From NCBI RefSeq assembly GCF_900078545.1, contig NZ_FLLS01000002.1:868001-932000 (forward strand): a DNA stretch of 64,000 bases, read 5' to 3'. The notes under the pieces were generated by a model that was given only the letters and a program-made list of their open reading frames with translations, was not told the DNA's origin and did not search any database. The DNA is from Olegusella massiliensis (GTDB lineage Bacteria > Actinomycetota > Coriobacteriia > Coriobacteriales > Atopobiaceae). Made by a program: the position numbers and the translations under genes. Below, one piece after another: positions 44,406 to 53,056 of this stretch (its first letter is position 1; each line of letters starts with the position of its first letter).

Positions 44406-44436
44406 GAGCCCCTCCCAGTCGGAGGGGCTCTTTTTT
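44406..44436 (+). terminator. Strong terminator behind nifJ
   Basis: GAGCCCCTCC and GGAGGGGCTC form a perfect 10-bp stem with a 5-base loop, followed by six T, 29 bases after the nifJ stop. Confidence 0.95.
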
Positions 44437-44623
44437 GTCTTGCTTACACAAGTGGATATATGCGCTACGGTGCCGGGAGCTGCCATGGGGCAGCAGGAGA
44501 CTTCAGTAGTGTGTGCAGAATCGCTCGTATATACTCTACCTACCGATTAACGGGCTCTGTGGATATATAAAATGCAAATAACTCGTACTATGAGAATAGT
44601 GTCGGTGGGCGGAGAGGGGAACC

Positions 44624-45865
44624 ATGGCAGGTTTTTTGAGCTTTAAATTTACGCGTGAAGAGCGCAATTGGGTCGGCTATGACGTGGGTAACTCAGCGCT
44701 CGTCATGCTTAATACCTCTGTTGTACCCATCTACTTCAATAGCCTCCTCAAGGGTGGGGACTCCGATCGCCTCGTAGTCCTTTGGGGTCTGGCCCAAACC
44801 ATTGCTTCGCTGGTAGTAGCTATCCTGATGCCTCTACTTGGCTCGCTTGCCGATCGTCGTGATATGAAAATAAAGTTTTTCTTGGGCTTCTTTCTCACGG
44901 GTTTGGTGGGCTGTCTTGCCCTTGCAGTGCCTATGGGAGCAACGCCATTTCTTGTGGTGTTTGTCATTTGTACCATTGGATTGAATTCGTCCATGACTTT
45001 TTATGATGCAATGCTCACGGACGTTACTACCGACGAACGCATGGATAATGTCAGTTCTGCAGGGTTTGCTTGGGGCTATATCGGTTCTTGCGTGCCTTTC
45101 ATTCTTTCGCTGGTTTTGATTTTTGCTGGTCCAAGTACAGGTTTGGTTGATACGGCGACCGCTACTCGTCTGAGCTTTATTATTACAGCTGCTTGGTGGT
45201 TGGCCTTTACCATTCCTCTGCTTAAGAGCTACAAGCAGATTCACTGGCGTGAGGCGCGCGAGACAGGGGTAACAGCAACTTTCCATGAGCTTGGTGTCAC
45301 CATGCGCGAGATTGGTCAAAACAAAATTATCCTTACCTATATGCTGGCGTTTTTCTTTTATATTGACGGTGTACATACGGTGATTGCCATGGCCACGAGC
45401 TATGGCACAGCGCTTGGTATCGACTCAACTCAGCTAGTACTTGCACTGCTTATTACTCAATTTGTTGCTTTTCCCTCGGCAATTGCCTATGGCATGCTGG
45501 CGGGGAAGTATGGCACGCTTAAAATGATCCGTATTGCTGTCTTGGCGTACTGCGGCATTGTGCTTTTTGCGGCATTCTTCCTCAAGACTGCGCTTGAGTT
45601 CTGGATTCTCGCAATTACGGTCGGTCTTTTTCAGGGCGGCGTGCAAGCCTTGTCGCGCAGCTACTTTGGCAAGATCATCCCCAAGAAGAAATCCAACGAG
45701 TACTATGGCTTTTTCGATATCTTTGGCCGCTACGCGAGTGTTATGGGTACCGCTATTGTTGCTGGTGTGACTGCTGCAACAGGCAGTTCATCCATTGGCG
45801 TGCTCTCGATTGGTTTGCTGTTGGTAGTGGGGTGGCTCATGCTCAGGAAGCTTCCCAGCGAGTAA
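44624..45865 (+). CDS. MFS transporter of the UMF1 (Atg22-like) family
   Basis: The 413-aa membrane protein has about 11 to 12 hydrophobic segments and the UMF1 opening NWVGYDVGNSALVMLNTSVVPIYF. MFS loop signatures LLGSLADRRDMKIKFF and YGMLAGKYGTLKMIR are visible, as is the family segment GGVQALSRSYFGKIIPKKKSNEYYGFFDIFGRYAS split around residue 350. UMF1 proteins are thought to export or import small molecules; the substrate is unknown. AGAGGGGAACC precedes the ATG. It stands alone before the glycosyltransferase gene. Confidence 0.88.
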   Translation: MAGFLSFKFTREERNWVGYDVGNSALVMLNTSVVPIYFNSLLKGGDSDRLVVLWGLAQTIASLVVAILMPLLGSLADRRDMKIKFFLGFFLTGLVGCLALAVPMGATPFLVVFVICTIGLNSSMTFYDAMLTDVTTDERMDNVSSAGFAWGYIGSCVPFILSLVLIFAGPSTGLVDTATATRLSFIITAAWWLAFTIPLLKSYKQIHWREARETGVTATFHELGVTMREIGQNKIILTYMLAFFFYIDGVHTVIAMATSYGTALGIDSTQLVLALLITQFVAFPSAIAYGMLAGKYGTLKMIRIAVLAYCGIVLFAAFFLKTALEFWILAITVGLFQGGVQALSRSYFGKIIPKKKSNEYYGFFDIFGRYASVMGTAIVAGVTAATGSSSIGVLSIGLLLVVGWLMLRKLPSE

Positions 45866-45981
45866 GGATTCATAAGACCCATCAGAGCTGCAACCTCAGC
45901 TTTATGTCGTGCGTAAGAGGCGATTCATACTCTAGAATAGGAGTAGTGATGAACCATACGGCTGAACAGAGGTTGTAGTCC

Positions 45982-47277
45982 TTGAACCCGGTCATTGTCA
46001 TTCCCTCATATTGGACAGATGCCGATTGGCTGCCCGCAATGGGCGAAATTGGTAGCTATGATCATGCGACACATGTGACGAAACCCATGCCTGAACTTGA
46101 GCTTTGTCTTTCCAGCCTTGAGCAAGTGCGTGGTGTGTTGCGTGTGGTGGTTTTGCTTGTGGCCGATAGGCGTTGCGAGGAAGCGGCGCGCGCACGTGTG
46201 GAGAGCATTTGCCGTGCACATACCCGCTTGAATTTGTTGATTGTGGGCAATGCGGAAGCGCGCAGCATTCGCAAAGCGGTGGAACATATCGCACCGCGCA
46301 TGCGCTCAGATTGCTTGTCGTTGCGCGGCTATGGTGCTATTCGCAATATGGGGTTGGCCGTAGCTGCAGTTTTGGGGCACGACACGGTTGTCTTTTTGGA
46401 TGACGACGAAGTTGTTCTTGACGAGAATTTTTTGTTGGATGCGGTTTATGGGCTTGGCAATGCCAATAGGCAGGGCTTGCCAATTTTGGCAAAGACGGGC
46501 TATTACCTCACCAAAGATGGGTCCCCTTATGCAGATGAGGGTCGTACGCGTTGGTGTGATAAATACTGGGGTATGCATCGCGAGTTTAACCAGTGGATGC
46601 GTGACGCGCTCTCGGGTACCCGTATTTCTCGTTCAAATACCGTTTACGGTGGCTGCTTCTCTGTTGCTGCAGAAGCTTTTACAAAGGTTGCTTTTGATCC
46701 CATGATTACCCGCGGAGAAGGCCTTGATTACCTGCTGAACCTGAGGATGTATGGAATGGACGTATGGTTTGATTCGCAATGGTGCGTGCGCCATTTGCCG
46801 CCCCCCATTCCTTCTCATGCAGCCCTTTTTTTGCAGGATGTCTATCGTTGGTGTTATGAGGTTGCCAAACTCAAGCGCACTAATGCCACGATAGGCATGC
46901 GACAAATCCGCCCCGCTTCACTTATGCCGTATCCCGCGCCATGGCTTACCGAAGATGAGCTTTATAGCCGTATTGCCCATACGTCTTTGCGCCGCGCGAT
47001 TACGTGCCGAGAACATCTGTCGTATTTTTTTATATGGCGCAGGGGTCTCAAACAAGCACAAGAGTGGGCACAAAACATATCAGGGCGTTACTTAGAGTTT
47101 CAGACGTATTGGCCACGAGTAATGTCCATGCTCTGGGACGATCATCTTATCGCTCGAAAAATTCTGCAGTCAGGTACCGTACAGTCATTACATCAGAAAA
47201 TCTCAGACGATACGATGGCAAGCGCTCCGTTGACCTCTCGGGATTTGCTTCCCAATATTGAAGAGGAGCAGAGATGA
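45982..47277 (+). CDS. GT-A-type glycosyltransferase
   Basis: The 431-aa protein has a nucleotide-sugar transferase fold: the opening VIVIPSYWTDADW, RGYGAIRNMGLAVAA and the metal-binding DxD in VVFLDDDEVVLDE. A GEGLDYLLNLRMYG segment and WCVRHLPPPIPSHAAL follow. No membrane helix is visible, so it is cytosolic or peripheral. The start is TTG at 45982 with AGAGG upstream, somewhat far. Its stop overlaps the next gene, a LytS-type kinase, by four bases, so expression of the two is coupled. Donor and acceptor are unknown. Confidence 0.8.
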   Translation: MNPVIVIPSYWTDADWLPAMGEIGSYDHATHVTKPMPELELCLSSLEQVRGVLRVVVLLVADRRCEEAARARVESICRAHTRLNLLIVGNAEARSIRKAVEHIAPRMRSDCLSLRGYGAIRNMGLAVAAVLGHDTVVFLDDDEVVLDENFLLDAVYGLGNANRQGLPILAKTGYYLTKDGSPYADEGRTRWCDKYWGMHREFNQWMRDALSGTRISRSNTVYGGCFSVAAEAFTKVAFDPMITRGEGLDYLLNLRMYGMDVWFDSQWCVRHLPPPIPSHAALFLQDVYRWCYEVAKLKRTNATIGMRQIRPASLMPYPAPWLTEDELYSRIAHTSLRRAITCREHLSYFFIWRRGLKQAQEWAQNISGRYLEFQTYWPRVMSMLWDDHLIARKILQSGTVQSLHQKISDDTMASAPLTSRDLLPNIEEEQR

Positions 47278-48716
47278 GCGAAGCTCAAAATAACAAAATA
47301 GACTCGTTGCATAGCTCTGAATGGTCAGGTATTTCTAGTTGGTTTAGACGCAATCAAGATACTGTGGTGCACGGTACCTTTATTGCGGCGGCTGTCTTTT
47401 TGGTTATCTTGCTTGCGTGGGGTATCACCGCGGCAAATTTTGCTGCCACGATGATTGCGGGCGGCGGCTTGGCAGTGGCAATTGTGTTGGTGGGTACCTC
47501 GACAGCGATGCCAGATAATCTACGCTCTGAAGCCACTGAGCGCACCTTGCGTCTGGCATCCAAGACGCTCAACTATATGAGCGGTGGCCTGACAGCTGAA
47601 AATTGTGAACGCGTCTGTCGTATTTTGCTGCCCGAGACGCAAGCAAATGCAATTTCTATGACTGATACGCGTACTACTTTGGCATATATCGGAGAGGAGC
47701 GCGTAGATTTTCCCCTTGATATTCCCGTCTCTGGACCCACACAAGAAGTACTTGAGAGTGGGCATATGCAGACCTATGCTGATATTGATAAAGCTGAATG
47801 GGATGCCTCAGATTCTCCCCAAAAGCCCCAAGGTATATTGCCCCACCCCATTGGGGTTATTGTGCCTTTGATTGTGGCAAATCGCACGGTAGGTACTCTT
47901 AAGTTCTACTTCCGTCACGGTCTCGATGTTGATCGTACGCAGCTTGCCATTGCGCGTGGTTTTTCGGAATTACTCTCGATTCAGCTCTACAGCTATGAGG
48001 TAGACCGTCAAGCAGAACTTACCGCTCGTGCGGAGATTAAAGCATTACAGGCGCAGATTAACCCGCATTTCCTCTTTAATACGCTCAATACCATCGCATC
48101 GTTTACGCGTGTTGATCCCACCAAGGCACGTAATTTACTGCGTGAGTTTTCGTCTTTTTATCGGTATACGCTGGATAGCTCTCGCTCTCTCATTCCACTT
48201 TCGCTGGAGTTGGAACAAATACGACGCTACCTCAAGATTGAAAAAGCGCGTTTTGGTGCAGATCGTATTATCGAGACAGAACATATAGAAGCAGGTTGCG
48301 AAGCTATTCGTATTCCAGGCTTTCTCATTCAGCCCATTGTAGAAAATTCTGTCCGTCACGCTATGCGTGATGAAGGCCCATTGCATATTGATGTGCAGGT
48401 GGTGCGGGATGGCGATGACGTGATGATTGCCGTTGCAGACGATGGCTTGGGGATGGGCTCAGAGGTGGCTGAGCGCCTGTTGGATACTTCTGACAAAACG
48501 GTCACTATTGCCTCTGGCACCCATGGCCGAGGTGCTGGCGTTGCTCTTTCCAATGTTGCTGAGCGCATAGAGCGCTTCTTTGGTGTGGGTTCTGGAGTTG
48601 AGATTATGAGTCGAGAAGGTGAAGGTACGGTTGTCACTTTGAGATTGGTTAACGCTGCGCCTCATGATGATGAGAATGTGAGTGATGAGGGTAATGCCTT
48701 AGCTGACCTCATTTAG
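47274..48716 (+). CDS. LytS/YehU-type sensor histidine kinase
   Basis: The 480-aa protein has two membrane helices (residues 35-75, FIAAAVFLVILLAWG and MIAGGGLAVAIVLVG), a GAF-like cytosolic domain (100-240), then the His_kinase family region. The phosphorylated His lies in LQAQINPHFLFNTLNTIA, followed by REFSSFYRYTL and PLSLELEQIRRYLKIEKARFG. The HATPase part has the N box PIVENSVRHAM, DDGLGMG and the G box GAGVALSNVAERIE. Its partner is the LytTR regulator at 48888. Such pairs often control murein hydrolases, carbon-source uptake or surface structures; the stimulus is unknown. Confidence 0.93.
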   Translation: MSEAQNNKIDSLHSSEWSGISSWFRRNQDTVVHGTFIAAAVFLVILLAWGITAANFAATMIAGGGLAVAIVLVGTSTAMPDNLRSEATERTLRLASKTLNYMSGGLTAENCERVCRILLPETQANAISMTDTRTTLAYIGEERVDFPLDIPVSGPTQEVLESGHMQTYADIDKAEWDASDSPQKPQGILPHPIGVIVPLIVANRTVGTLKFYFRHGLDVDRTQLAIARGFSELLSIQLYSYEVDRQAELTARAEIKALQAQINPHFLFNTLNTIASFTRVDPTKARNLLREFSSFYRYTLDSSRSLIPLSLELEQIRRYLKIEKARFGADRIIETEHIEAGCEAIRIPGFLIQPIVENSVRHAMRDEGPLHIDVQVVRDGDDVMIAVADDGLGMGSEVAERLLDTSDKTVTIASGTHGRGAGVALSNVAERIERFFGVGSGVEIMSREGEGTVVTLRLVNAAPHDDENVSDEGNALADLI

Positions 48717-48760
48717 TGTGAGCTATCCCAGAGTAATTCGAACAAAAAATGTTCAAAAGT

Positions 48761-48783
48761 GACGTTTGGACGTTGTTGACGTA
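48761..48783 (+). promoter_or_regulatory. Triple GACGTT/A direct repeat upstream of the LytTR regulator
   Basis: GACGTT, GACGTT and GACGTA start at 48761, 48769 and 48778, spaced 8 to 9 bases, just before TACTATATAAAG. A palindrome GAACAAAAAATGTTC lies at 48740-48754. LytTR proteins bind pairs of short direct repeats, so autoregulation is plausible. Confidence 0.45.
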
Positions 48784-48887
48784 CTATATAAAGACTCATG
48801 CACAGCTATGGCGCACAAGTTCGCACGGTTTTTAGCATTGGGCTTTACGCTGCGTCCAGCTATGCCAAATATAGAGAGGATGATTGC

Positions 48888-49634
48888 ATGCTGAGCGCTT
48901 TGATTGTGGACGACGAAGCCCCTGCTCGTTTTGAGCTGCGTTCCCTGCTAGAAGAGACGGGCAAGATGGGCACCATCTCTGAGGTGTCGAGCGCATGCGA
49001 AGCTGTGGCCAGTCTGGTCAAGAGTCGCGAGCATGGGGGAGAGAATATCGACGTACTTTTTCTAGATATCTCAATGCCCAAGACTACGGGCATGCAGCTT
49101 GCTGACGCATTGCATAAGCTCAAAAATCCACCCGCAATTGTCTTTGTAACAGCATACAGCGAGTATGCTGTTGAGGCTTTTGGCGTTGACGCCGTTGATT
49201 ACCTTATGAAGCCCGTTGAGATGGATCGTTTGCGGCAAGCCATTGCCAAGGTCGAGGCTCGTCTTAAGACTGCGGTGGTGCAACCTGCAAATAGCATCAA
49301 TACCGAACGTATCCCTGTGGAAAAGGGCGGTCATAAGGTCTTAGTGCCCGTCAATCAGATTCGCTACGTTGAGGCCAAAGACGATTACTCCTGTATTTAT
49401 ACTGACACTGATCGCTATCTGTCGACAATCTCGCTAGCTAAGCTCGAGCAGCGCTTGACTCCCCACGGCTTTTATCGTGTGCATCGTGGCTACATCGTTA
49501 ACCTCGATTTTGTACAGGATTTTGTCACTATATCGGGCGGCGTTGTTCAACTGGGTCTCAAGGACGTGGGGGACAAGAAGATTCCCGTGTCGCGCCGTCG
49601 TGTAGTTGCTGTTAAAAGGATGCTCGGCCTTTAA
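48888..49634 (+). CDS. LytT-type response regulator
   Basis: The 248-aa regulator has a receiver domain (LSALIVDDEAPARFELRSLL, phospho-Asp in DVLFLDISMPKTTGMQL, Thr in VFVTAYSEYAVEAF, Lys in DYLMKPVEM). A LytTR domain follows (VPVNQIRYVEAKDDYSCIYT, GFYRVHRGYIVNLDFV, IPVSRRRVVAVK). AGAGAGGA seven bases upstream decides ATG 48888. It is the partner of the LytS-type kinase upstream; the 171-base gap between them carries its own promoter-like region. Confidence 0.94.
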   Translation: MLSALIVDDEAPARFELRSLLEETGKMGTISEVSSACEAVASLVKSREHGGENIDVLFLDISMPKTTGMQLADALHKLKNPPAIVFVTAYSEYAVEAFGVDAVDYLMKPVEMDRLRQAIAKVEARLKTAVVQPANSINTERIPVEKGGHKVLVPVNQIRYVEAKDDYSCIYTDTDRYLSTISLAKLEQRLTPHGFYRVHRGYIVNLDFVQDFVTISGGVVQLGLKDVGDKKIPVSRRRVVAVKRMLGL

Positions 49635-49655
49635 GCCGAAGTGGGGGAGCGCATA

Positions 49656-50117
49656 ATGCACTATGCCATCATCTCCGATACCCACGGATGGCTTTCAGAG
49701 GAGCTGCTCAAGCAACTTCAAGGGGCTGATGTTATTGTTCATGCGGGAGATATCTGCTCTCCTTCTGACTATCGCACGCTCTTAAATATTGCACCCGTGC
49801 ACCTGTGTTTGGGCAACAACGATTGGGATAATTATGGGCCGCGCGTGCAGAAGCAGGTGCATTTTGAGTCTGAGGGTTTCCGCTGGCAGCTTTGCCATTA
49901 TGAATATCGCTTGGACTTAGACAGTTGCGATATTGCTGTCTGCGGGCACACCCATCGCCCCTTCATTGAGCGCGATCAGGCAACAGGCACATTGCTTATC
50001 AATCCAGGCAGTCCCACTTGGCCGCGCAACGGTTTTCCTTCTATGGTGCGCTTGACAATCACCCATGGCAAAATCACTGAGGCACGCATTATTAAACTCA
50101 GCAAGGAAGATTCATGA
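49656..50117 (+). CDS. YfcE/MJ0936-type metallophosphoesterase
   Basis: The 153-aa protein has all metal-binding blocks of the small calcineurin-like phosphodiesterases: YAIISDTHGWL, VIVHAGDICS, CLGNNDWDNYG, AVCGHTHRPF and LLINPGSPTWPRNG. Family members hydrolyse phosphodiesters, but the natural substrate is unknown. GGGGGAG six bases before ATG 49656 decides this start over a GTG at 49641. It overlaps the next gene by four bases (ATGA). Confidence 0.92.
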   Translation: MHYAIISDTHGWLSEELLKQLQGADVIVHAGDICSPSDYRTLLNIAPVHLCLGNNDWDNYGPRVQKQVHFESEGFRWQLCHYEYRLDLDSCDIAVCGHTHRPFIERDQATGTLLINPGSPTWPRNGFPSMVRLTITHGKITEARIIKLSKEDS

Positions 50118-50953
50118 TTAAGCTTGCACTCTCAGATATTGATGACACGCTTGTTCACTATGGCAGCGGAGCTACGGTAGAGGCAGTTGAAGCGATTCAT
50201 GCTATGCAAGATGCAGGTCTGCATTTTGCTACGGCAACAGGTCGTGTCCCCTCGTCAATTCCCAGTCTGTTGCGTGGAGATCAGAGAGCAAGCGCAACGA
50301 CCGTTTGCTGTAATGGTCAGATTGTTTTGCTTGACGGCGAAGTCATTGCTCGCGAGATTTTGCCGCATGACGCGTTGGTGCGTGTGACTGAGATTTTACG
50401 TGATGAGTTTGGCGCAGTATTGACTTTGTATGAAGAGGACGACGTGAGCTATGGCGTTGGCATCTCTGGTGAGGAACGTGCTGATTGCAGCGACATTTTT
50501 TGGCCGGAGACAGGTGTGCGTCCAGTAGTGCCTGACTATGAAATTGTTAAGGCCAATGTACATGTAAAGGGTACACGTGAGCGCATGGCATGCATTAAGG
50601 AAATATTGGTTTCTGAGGTACCTGAGCTGGACTTTGTCTATCCAAACCCCACGGCTCCCCTTATTGATATCTTGCCCCATGGCAAAAACAAGGCAACAGG
50701 AGCTGACGTTTTGCGCAAAGCTTTGGGCCTAGAGTGGGACGAGGTTTGTGCCTTTGGCGATGCAGAAAATGACCTCACGCTGCTTAATGCCGTACCACAC
50801 TCGGTTGCCATGGCAAATGCCATGCCCGAAGTTGCTCGGATGGCTCGCTGGCACATTGGCTCATCTGCCGAAGATGCGGTCGCAGGCGCCTTGCGTGATA
50901 TTGCACAAGCGTCAAAAACGGGATCCATGCCCAGCTTTATGAGCGAGGAGTAA
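50114..50953 (+). CDS. Cof-type HAD phosphatase
   Basis: The 279-aa protein belongs to HAD subfamily IIB: motif I LALSDIDDTLVHYG with the nucleophile Asp, motif II in HFATATGRVPSS, a Cof-type cap domain (100-190), LPHGKNKATG containing the Lys, and motif IV CAFGDAENDLTLL. The enzymes dephosphorylate sugar phosphates or cofactors. It lies between the phosphoesterase and the DeoR regulator with overlaps or gaps of four bases or fewer, so they form an operon leading toward the PTS cluster. Confidence 0.92.
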   Translation: MIKLALSDIDDTLVHYGSGATVEAVEAIHAMQDAGLHFATATGRVPSSIPSLLRGDQRASATTVCCNGQIVLLDGEVIAREILPHDALVRVTEILRDEFGAVLTLYEEDDVSYGVGISGEERADCSDIFWPETGVRPVVPDYEIVKANVHVKGTRERMACIKEILVSEVPELDFVYPNPTAPLIDILPHGKNKATGADVLRKALGLEWDEVCAFGDAENDLTLLNAVPHSVAMANAMPEVARMARWHIGSSAEDAVAGALRDIAQASKTGSMPSFMSEE

Positions 50954-50956
50954 GTC

Positions 50957-51721
50957 ATGCTAAAGCCAGAGCGCCAAAATGCGATTGTCACCCTTGTGAC
51001 CAAGATGGATTTTGCCTCGGTAAAGCAGATTTCGGAACAACTCGATGTGTCCGAGATGACCATCCGTCGCGATCTTGAGGAACTTGCTGAGGTTGGGCGC
51101 TTAACGCGCGTACATGGTGGCGCGCGTAGTATCGCAGGCCCTCATGGTACCGTAGCTCGTCGCGAATATACCACCAGTGAAAAGCATCGGCAGTACGCTA
51201 TTGAAAAAGAACAAATTGCTCAAACAGCCGCTCGTCTCGTCCAAGATGGGGACACCGTTTTTTTGGGTGCTGGTACTACCTGTGAGGCGCTTGCGCGTGC
51301 CCTTGCTAATGTCCACCTGCGTGTTATTACCAATAGTATTCAGGTTTTTAGTGCGCTTAACGAATGCAATGCGCTCGACGTCATTCTTATTGGGGGAGAG
51401 TATCGTCCCAATACAGGTGCCTTTGTTGGGGGCATTTCCGAACGCTCTATTGAAGCTATTGGCATTAGCAAGGCGTTTGTGGGGACCAATGGTGTGCATG
51501 ATGGACTGATTTTTTGTTCAAATTCTCTTGAAGGCAGTCTTTTTCGTATGGCGCTCAATCGTGCTGACGCTCGTTATGTAGTGACCGATTCAAGCAAGAT
51601 GGGCAAACGAGATTTTTACGGTTTCTACGATGTGGTGAACCTTGATGGTATTGTGACCGATGCTGCAATCACAGAAAAACAAATAAAAGCCCTTTCAGAA
51701 CTCACCGAAGTCATCTTCTAA
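50957..51721 (+). CDS. DeoR-family transcriptional regulator
   Basis: The 254-aa protein has an N-terminal DeoR winged helix (ERQNAIVTLVTKMDFASVKQ, LDVSEMTIRRDLEEL, VGRLTRVHGGA) and a C-terminal DeoRC sugar-phosphate sensor (GDTVFLGAGTTCEALARAL, VITNSIQVFSAL, LIGGEYRPNTGAFVG, AFVGTNGVHDG). It probably represses the adjacent PTS/aldolase/kinase genes until a sugar phosphate appears; the direct repeats at 51949-51980 are candidate operators. GAGGAG lies just before its start, three bases behind the HAD gene. Confidence 0.93.
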   Translation: MLKPERQNAIVTLVTKMDFASVKQISEQLDVSEMTIRRDLEELAEVGRLTRVHGGARSIAGPHGTVARREYTTSEKHRQYAIEKEQIAQTAARLVQDGDTVFLGAGTTCEALARALANVHLRVITNSIQVFSALNECNALDVILIGGEYRPNTGAFVGGISERSIEAIGISKAFVGTNGVHDGLIFCSNSLEGSLFRMALNRADARYVVTDSSKMGKRDFYGFYDVVNLDGIVTDAAITEKQIKALSELTEVIF

Positions 51722-52098
51722 AAAATGGGTGCGGCAGTGTTTGATTGGTCTTTTTGAGTTTAAAAGCACTGCTGTGCAACTGCCAATCAGCGGTATCAGA
51801 GCTGATTATTTTGTCTGAAAGCTTTTTGTTTGATTGCGTTCATGCTTTTTTGTTGAGAAAAGATTAACGCGCACGTCAGCATATCTGTCGGCTTTTAACG
51901 AGCTGATTTTGTACGTCCATAGTTCGCATTTATATGTTAATATGATGCAAAACAAACAAAAGTTAACAAAACAAACAAAACCGTTCACCGGCATAATACG
52001 ACCGTTTACGATAATTCACAAAATATAATGGCAGTTAAACGTACATTTATACCGGGGGAAGTTCCAATGATAAAAAATGTGCGTGAGAGGAGAATTGC
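51722..52098 (+). promoter_or_regulatory. Control region of the PTS operon with paired AAAACAAACAAAA boxes
   Basis: In this 377-base gap the 13-bp box AAAACAAACAAAA occurs twice, at 51949-51961 and 51968-51980, 19 bases apart, or about two helix turns. TATGTTAATATGAT just upstream may hold the -10 region, with TTGTAC near 51909 as a weak -35. The boxes resemble A-rich DeoR-type operators. A TTGATTGG/CCAATCA dyad lies at 51739-51788. A strong GAGAGGAG site precedes the first PTS gene. Confidence 0.55.
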
Positions 52099-52575
52099 AT
52101 GCTAGGCAAGGAAGTCATTATGAAAGAGCTTGCCGAAGTGGATCTTGAAGCATCCACGCCCTTTGAAGTTTTTGAGATTATGGGCAAGCGTTTCCTTGAA
52201 AAGGGCTATGTCAACGAAACCTATCTTCCATCTATTACTGAGCGTGAAAATAACTACCCTACCGCACTGCCTGTAGAACCCTATCCCATTGCGATTCCCC
52301 ACACCGAGGGCGAGGCGATTGTCAAACCCTTCATTGCTCCCGTTCGTTTAAAAACCCCAATCCCTTGGGGTGATATGTCTGATCCCGATAACAAACTAGA
52401 TGTGAAGCTCGCGTTTATGCTCGGTTTTAATGAGCCCGGTGCTCACATTATTTTGCTACAGATTTTGATGCACAATTTCCAGCGTCAAGATTGGGTTGAT
52501 GCTCTGCTCAAGGCTCCCACGGCCGACGCTTTTTATGATGCGGTCATGGATATGGAATGGGTCTACGACGAGTAA
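52099..52575 (+). CDS. PTS galactitol-type IIA component
   Basis: The 158-aa cytosolic protein carries a PTS EIIA type 2 fold. The phosphorylated His lies in YPIAIPHTEGEAIVKPFIAP, and LKTPIPWGDM and LDVKLAFMLGF follow as in GatA-like proteins. It receives phosphate from HPr and passes it to the IIB protein encoded next. GAGAGGAG seven bases upstream supports the ATG. It is the first gene of the PTS operon, after the paired operator-like boxes. Confidence 0.92.
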   Translation: MLGKEVIMKELAEVDLEASTPFEVFEIMGKRFLEKGYVNETYLPSITERENNYPTALPVEPYPIAIPHTEGEAIVKPFIAPVRLKTPIPWGDMSDPDNKLDVKLAFMLGFNEPGAHIILLQILMHNFQRQDWVDALLKAPTADAFYDAVMDMEWVYDE

Positions 52576-52620
52576 GAGCTGCAAAAAGCAAGGGAAGTCC
52601 AAATTGAAAGGGGATTAGTT

Positions 52621-52923
52621 ATGCCAGTACCTATTATCGTTGCGTGTGGTAGTGGAGTTGCCACTTCTCAGACTGTTGCCTCCAAGGTGAACCGCATGCT
52701 AAAAAAAGACAATATTGATGCTCAGGTGACTGCTGTTGACCTTAAGTCTGTCGAGCGTCACCTCAAGGACGCAGCAGCCTATATCACGATTGTTCGCGAG
52801 AAGAACAAGACCTATGGTGTACCCGTTATCGATGGCATCGCTTTTCTTACTGGCATTAACCAGCAGAAGGAGTACGAGAAGCTGCTGGGCTATATCAAGG
52901 ATTACCAGAACGCTGCTAAGTAG
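52621..52923 (+). CDS. PTS galactitol-type IIB component
   Basis: The 100-aa protein has the IIB phosphocysteine loop VACGSGVATSQTVASKV with Cys9. It then has a Rossmann-like fold ending LTGINQQKEYEKLLGYI. It transfers phosphate from IIA to the sugar carried by IIC. GAAAGGGG precedes the ATG. A 45-bp gap separates it from the IIA gene. Confidence 0.93.
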   Translation: MPVPIIVACGSGVATSQTVASKVNRMLKKDNIDAQVTAVDLKSVERHLKDAAAYITIVREKNKTYGVPVIDGIAFLTGINQQKEYEKLLGYIKDYQNAAK

Positions 52924-53056
52924 CGCTTTCTGGTGATTTAGTGCTACGCCAGCTTTCCACTCTTCCCCATCTGGGGGGAAGCTTGGTGGGGAAGAGTGCG
53001 GAGTTGGTGGCGGGTTTTGCAAGTGTAGTTTCACGCGAACGAAGAGAGGGTGCCTA

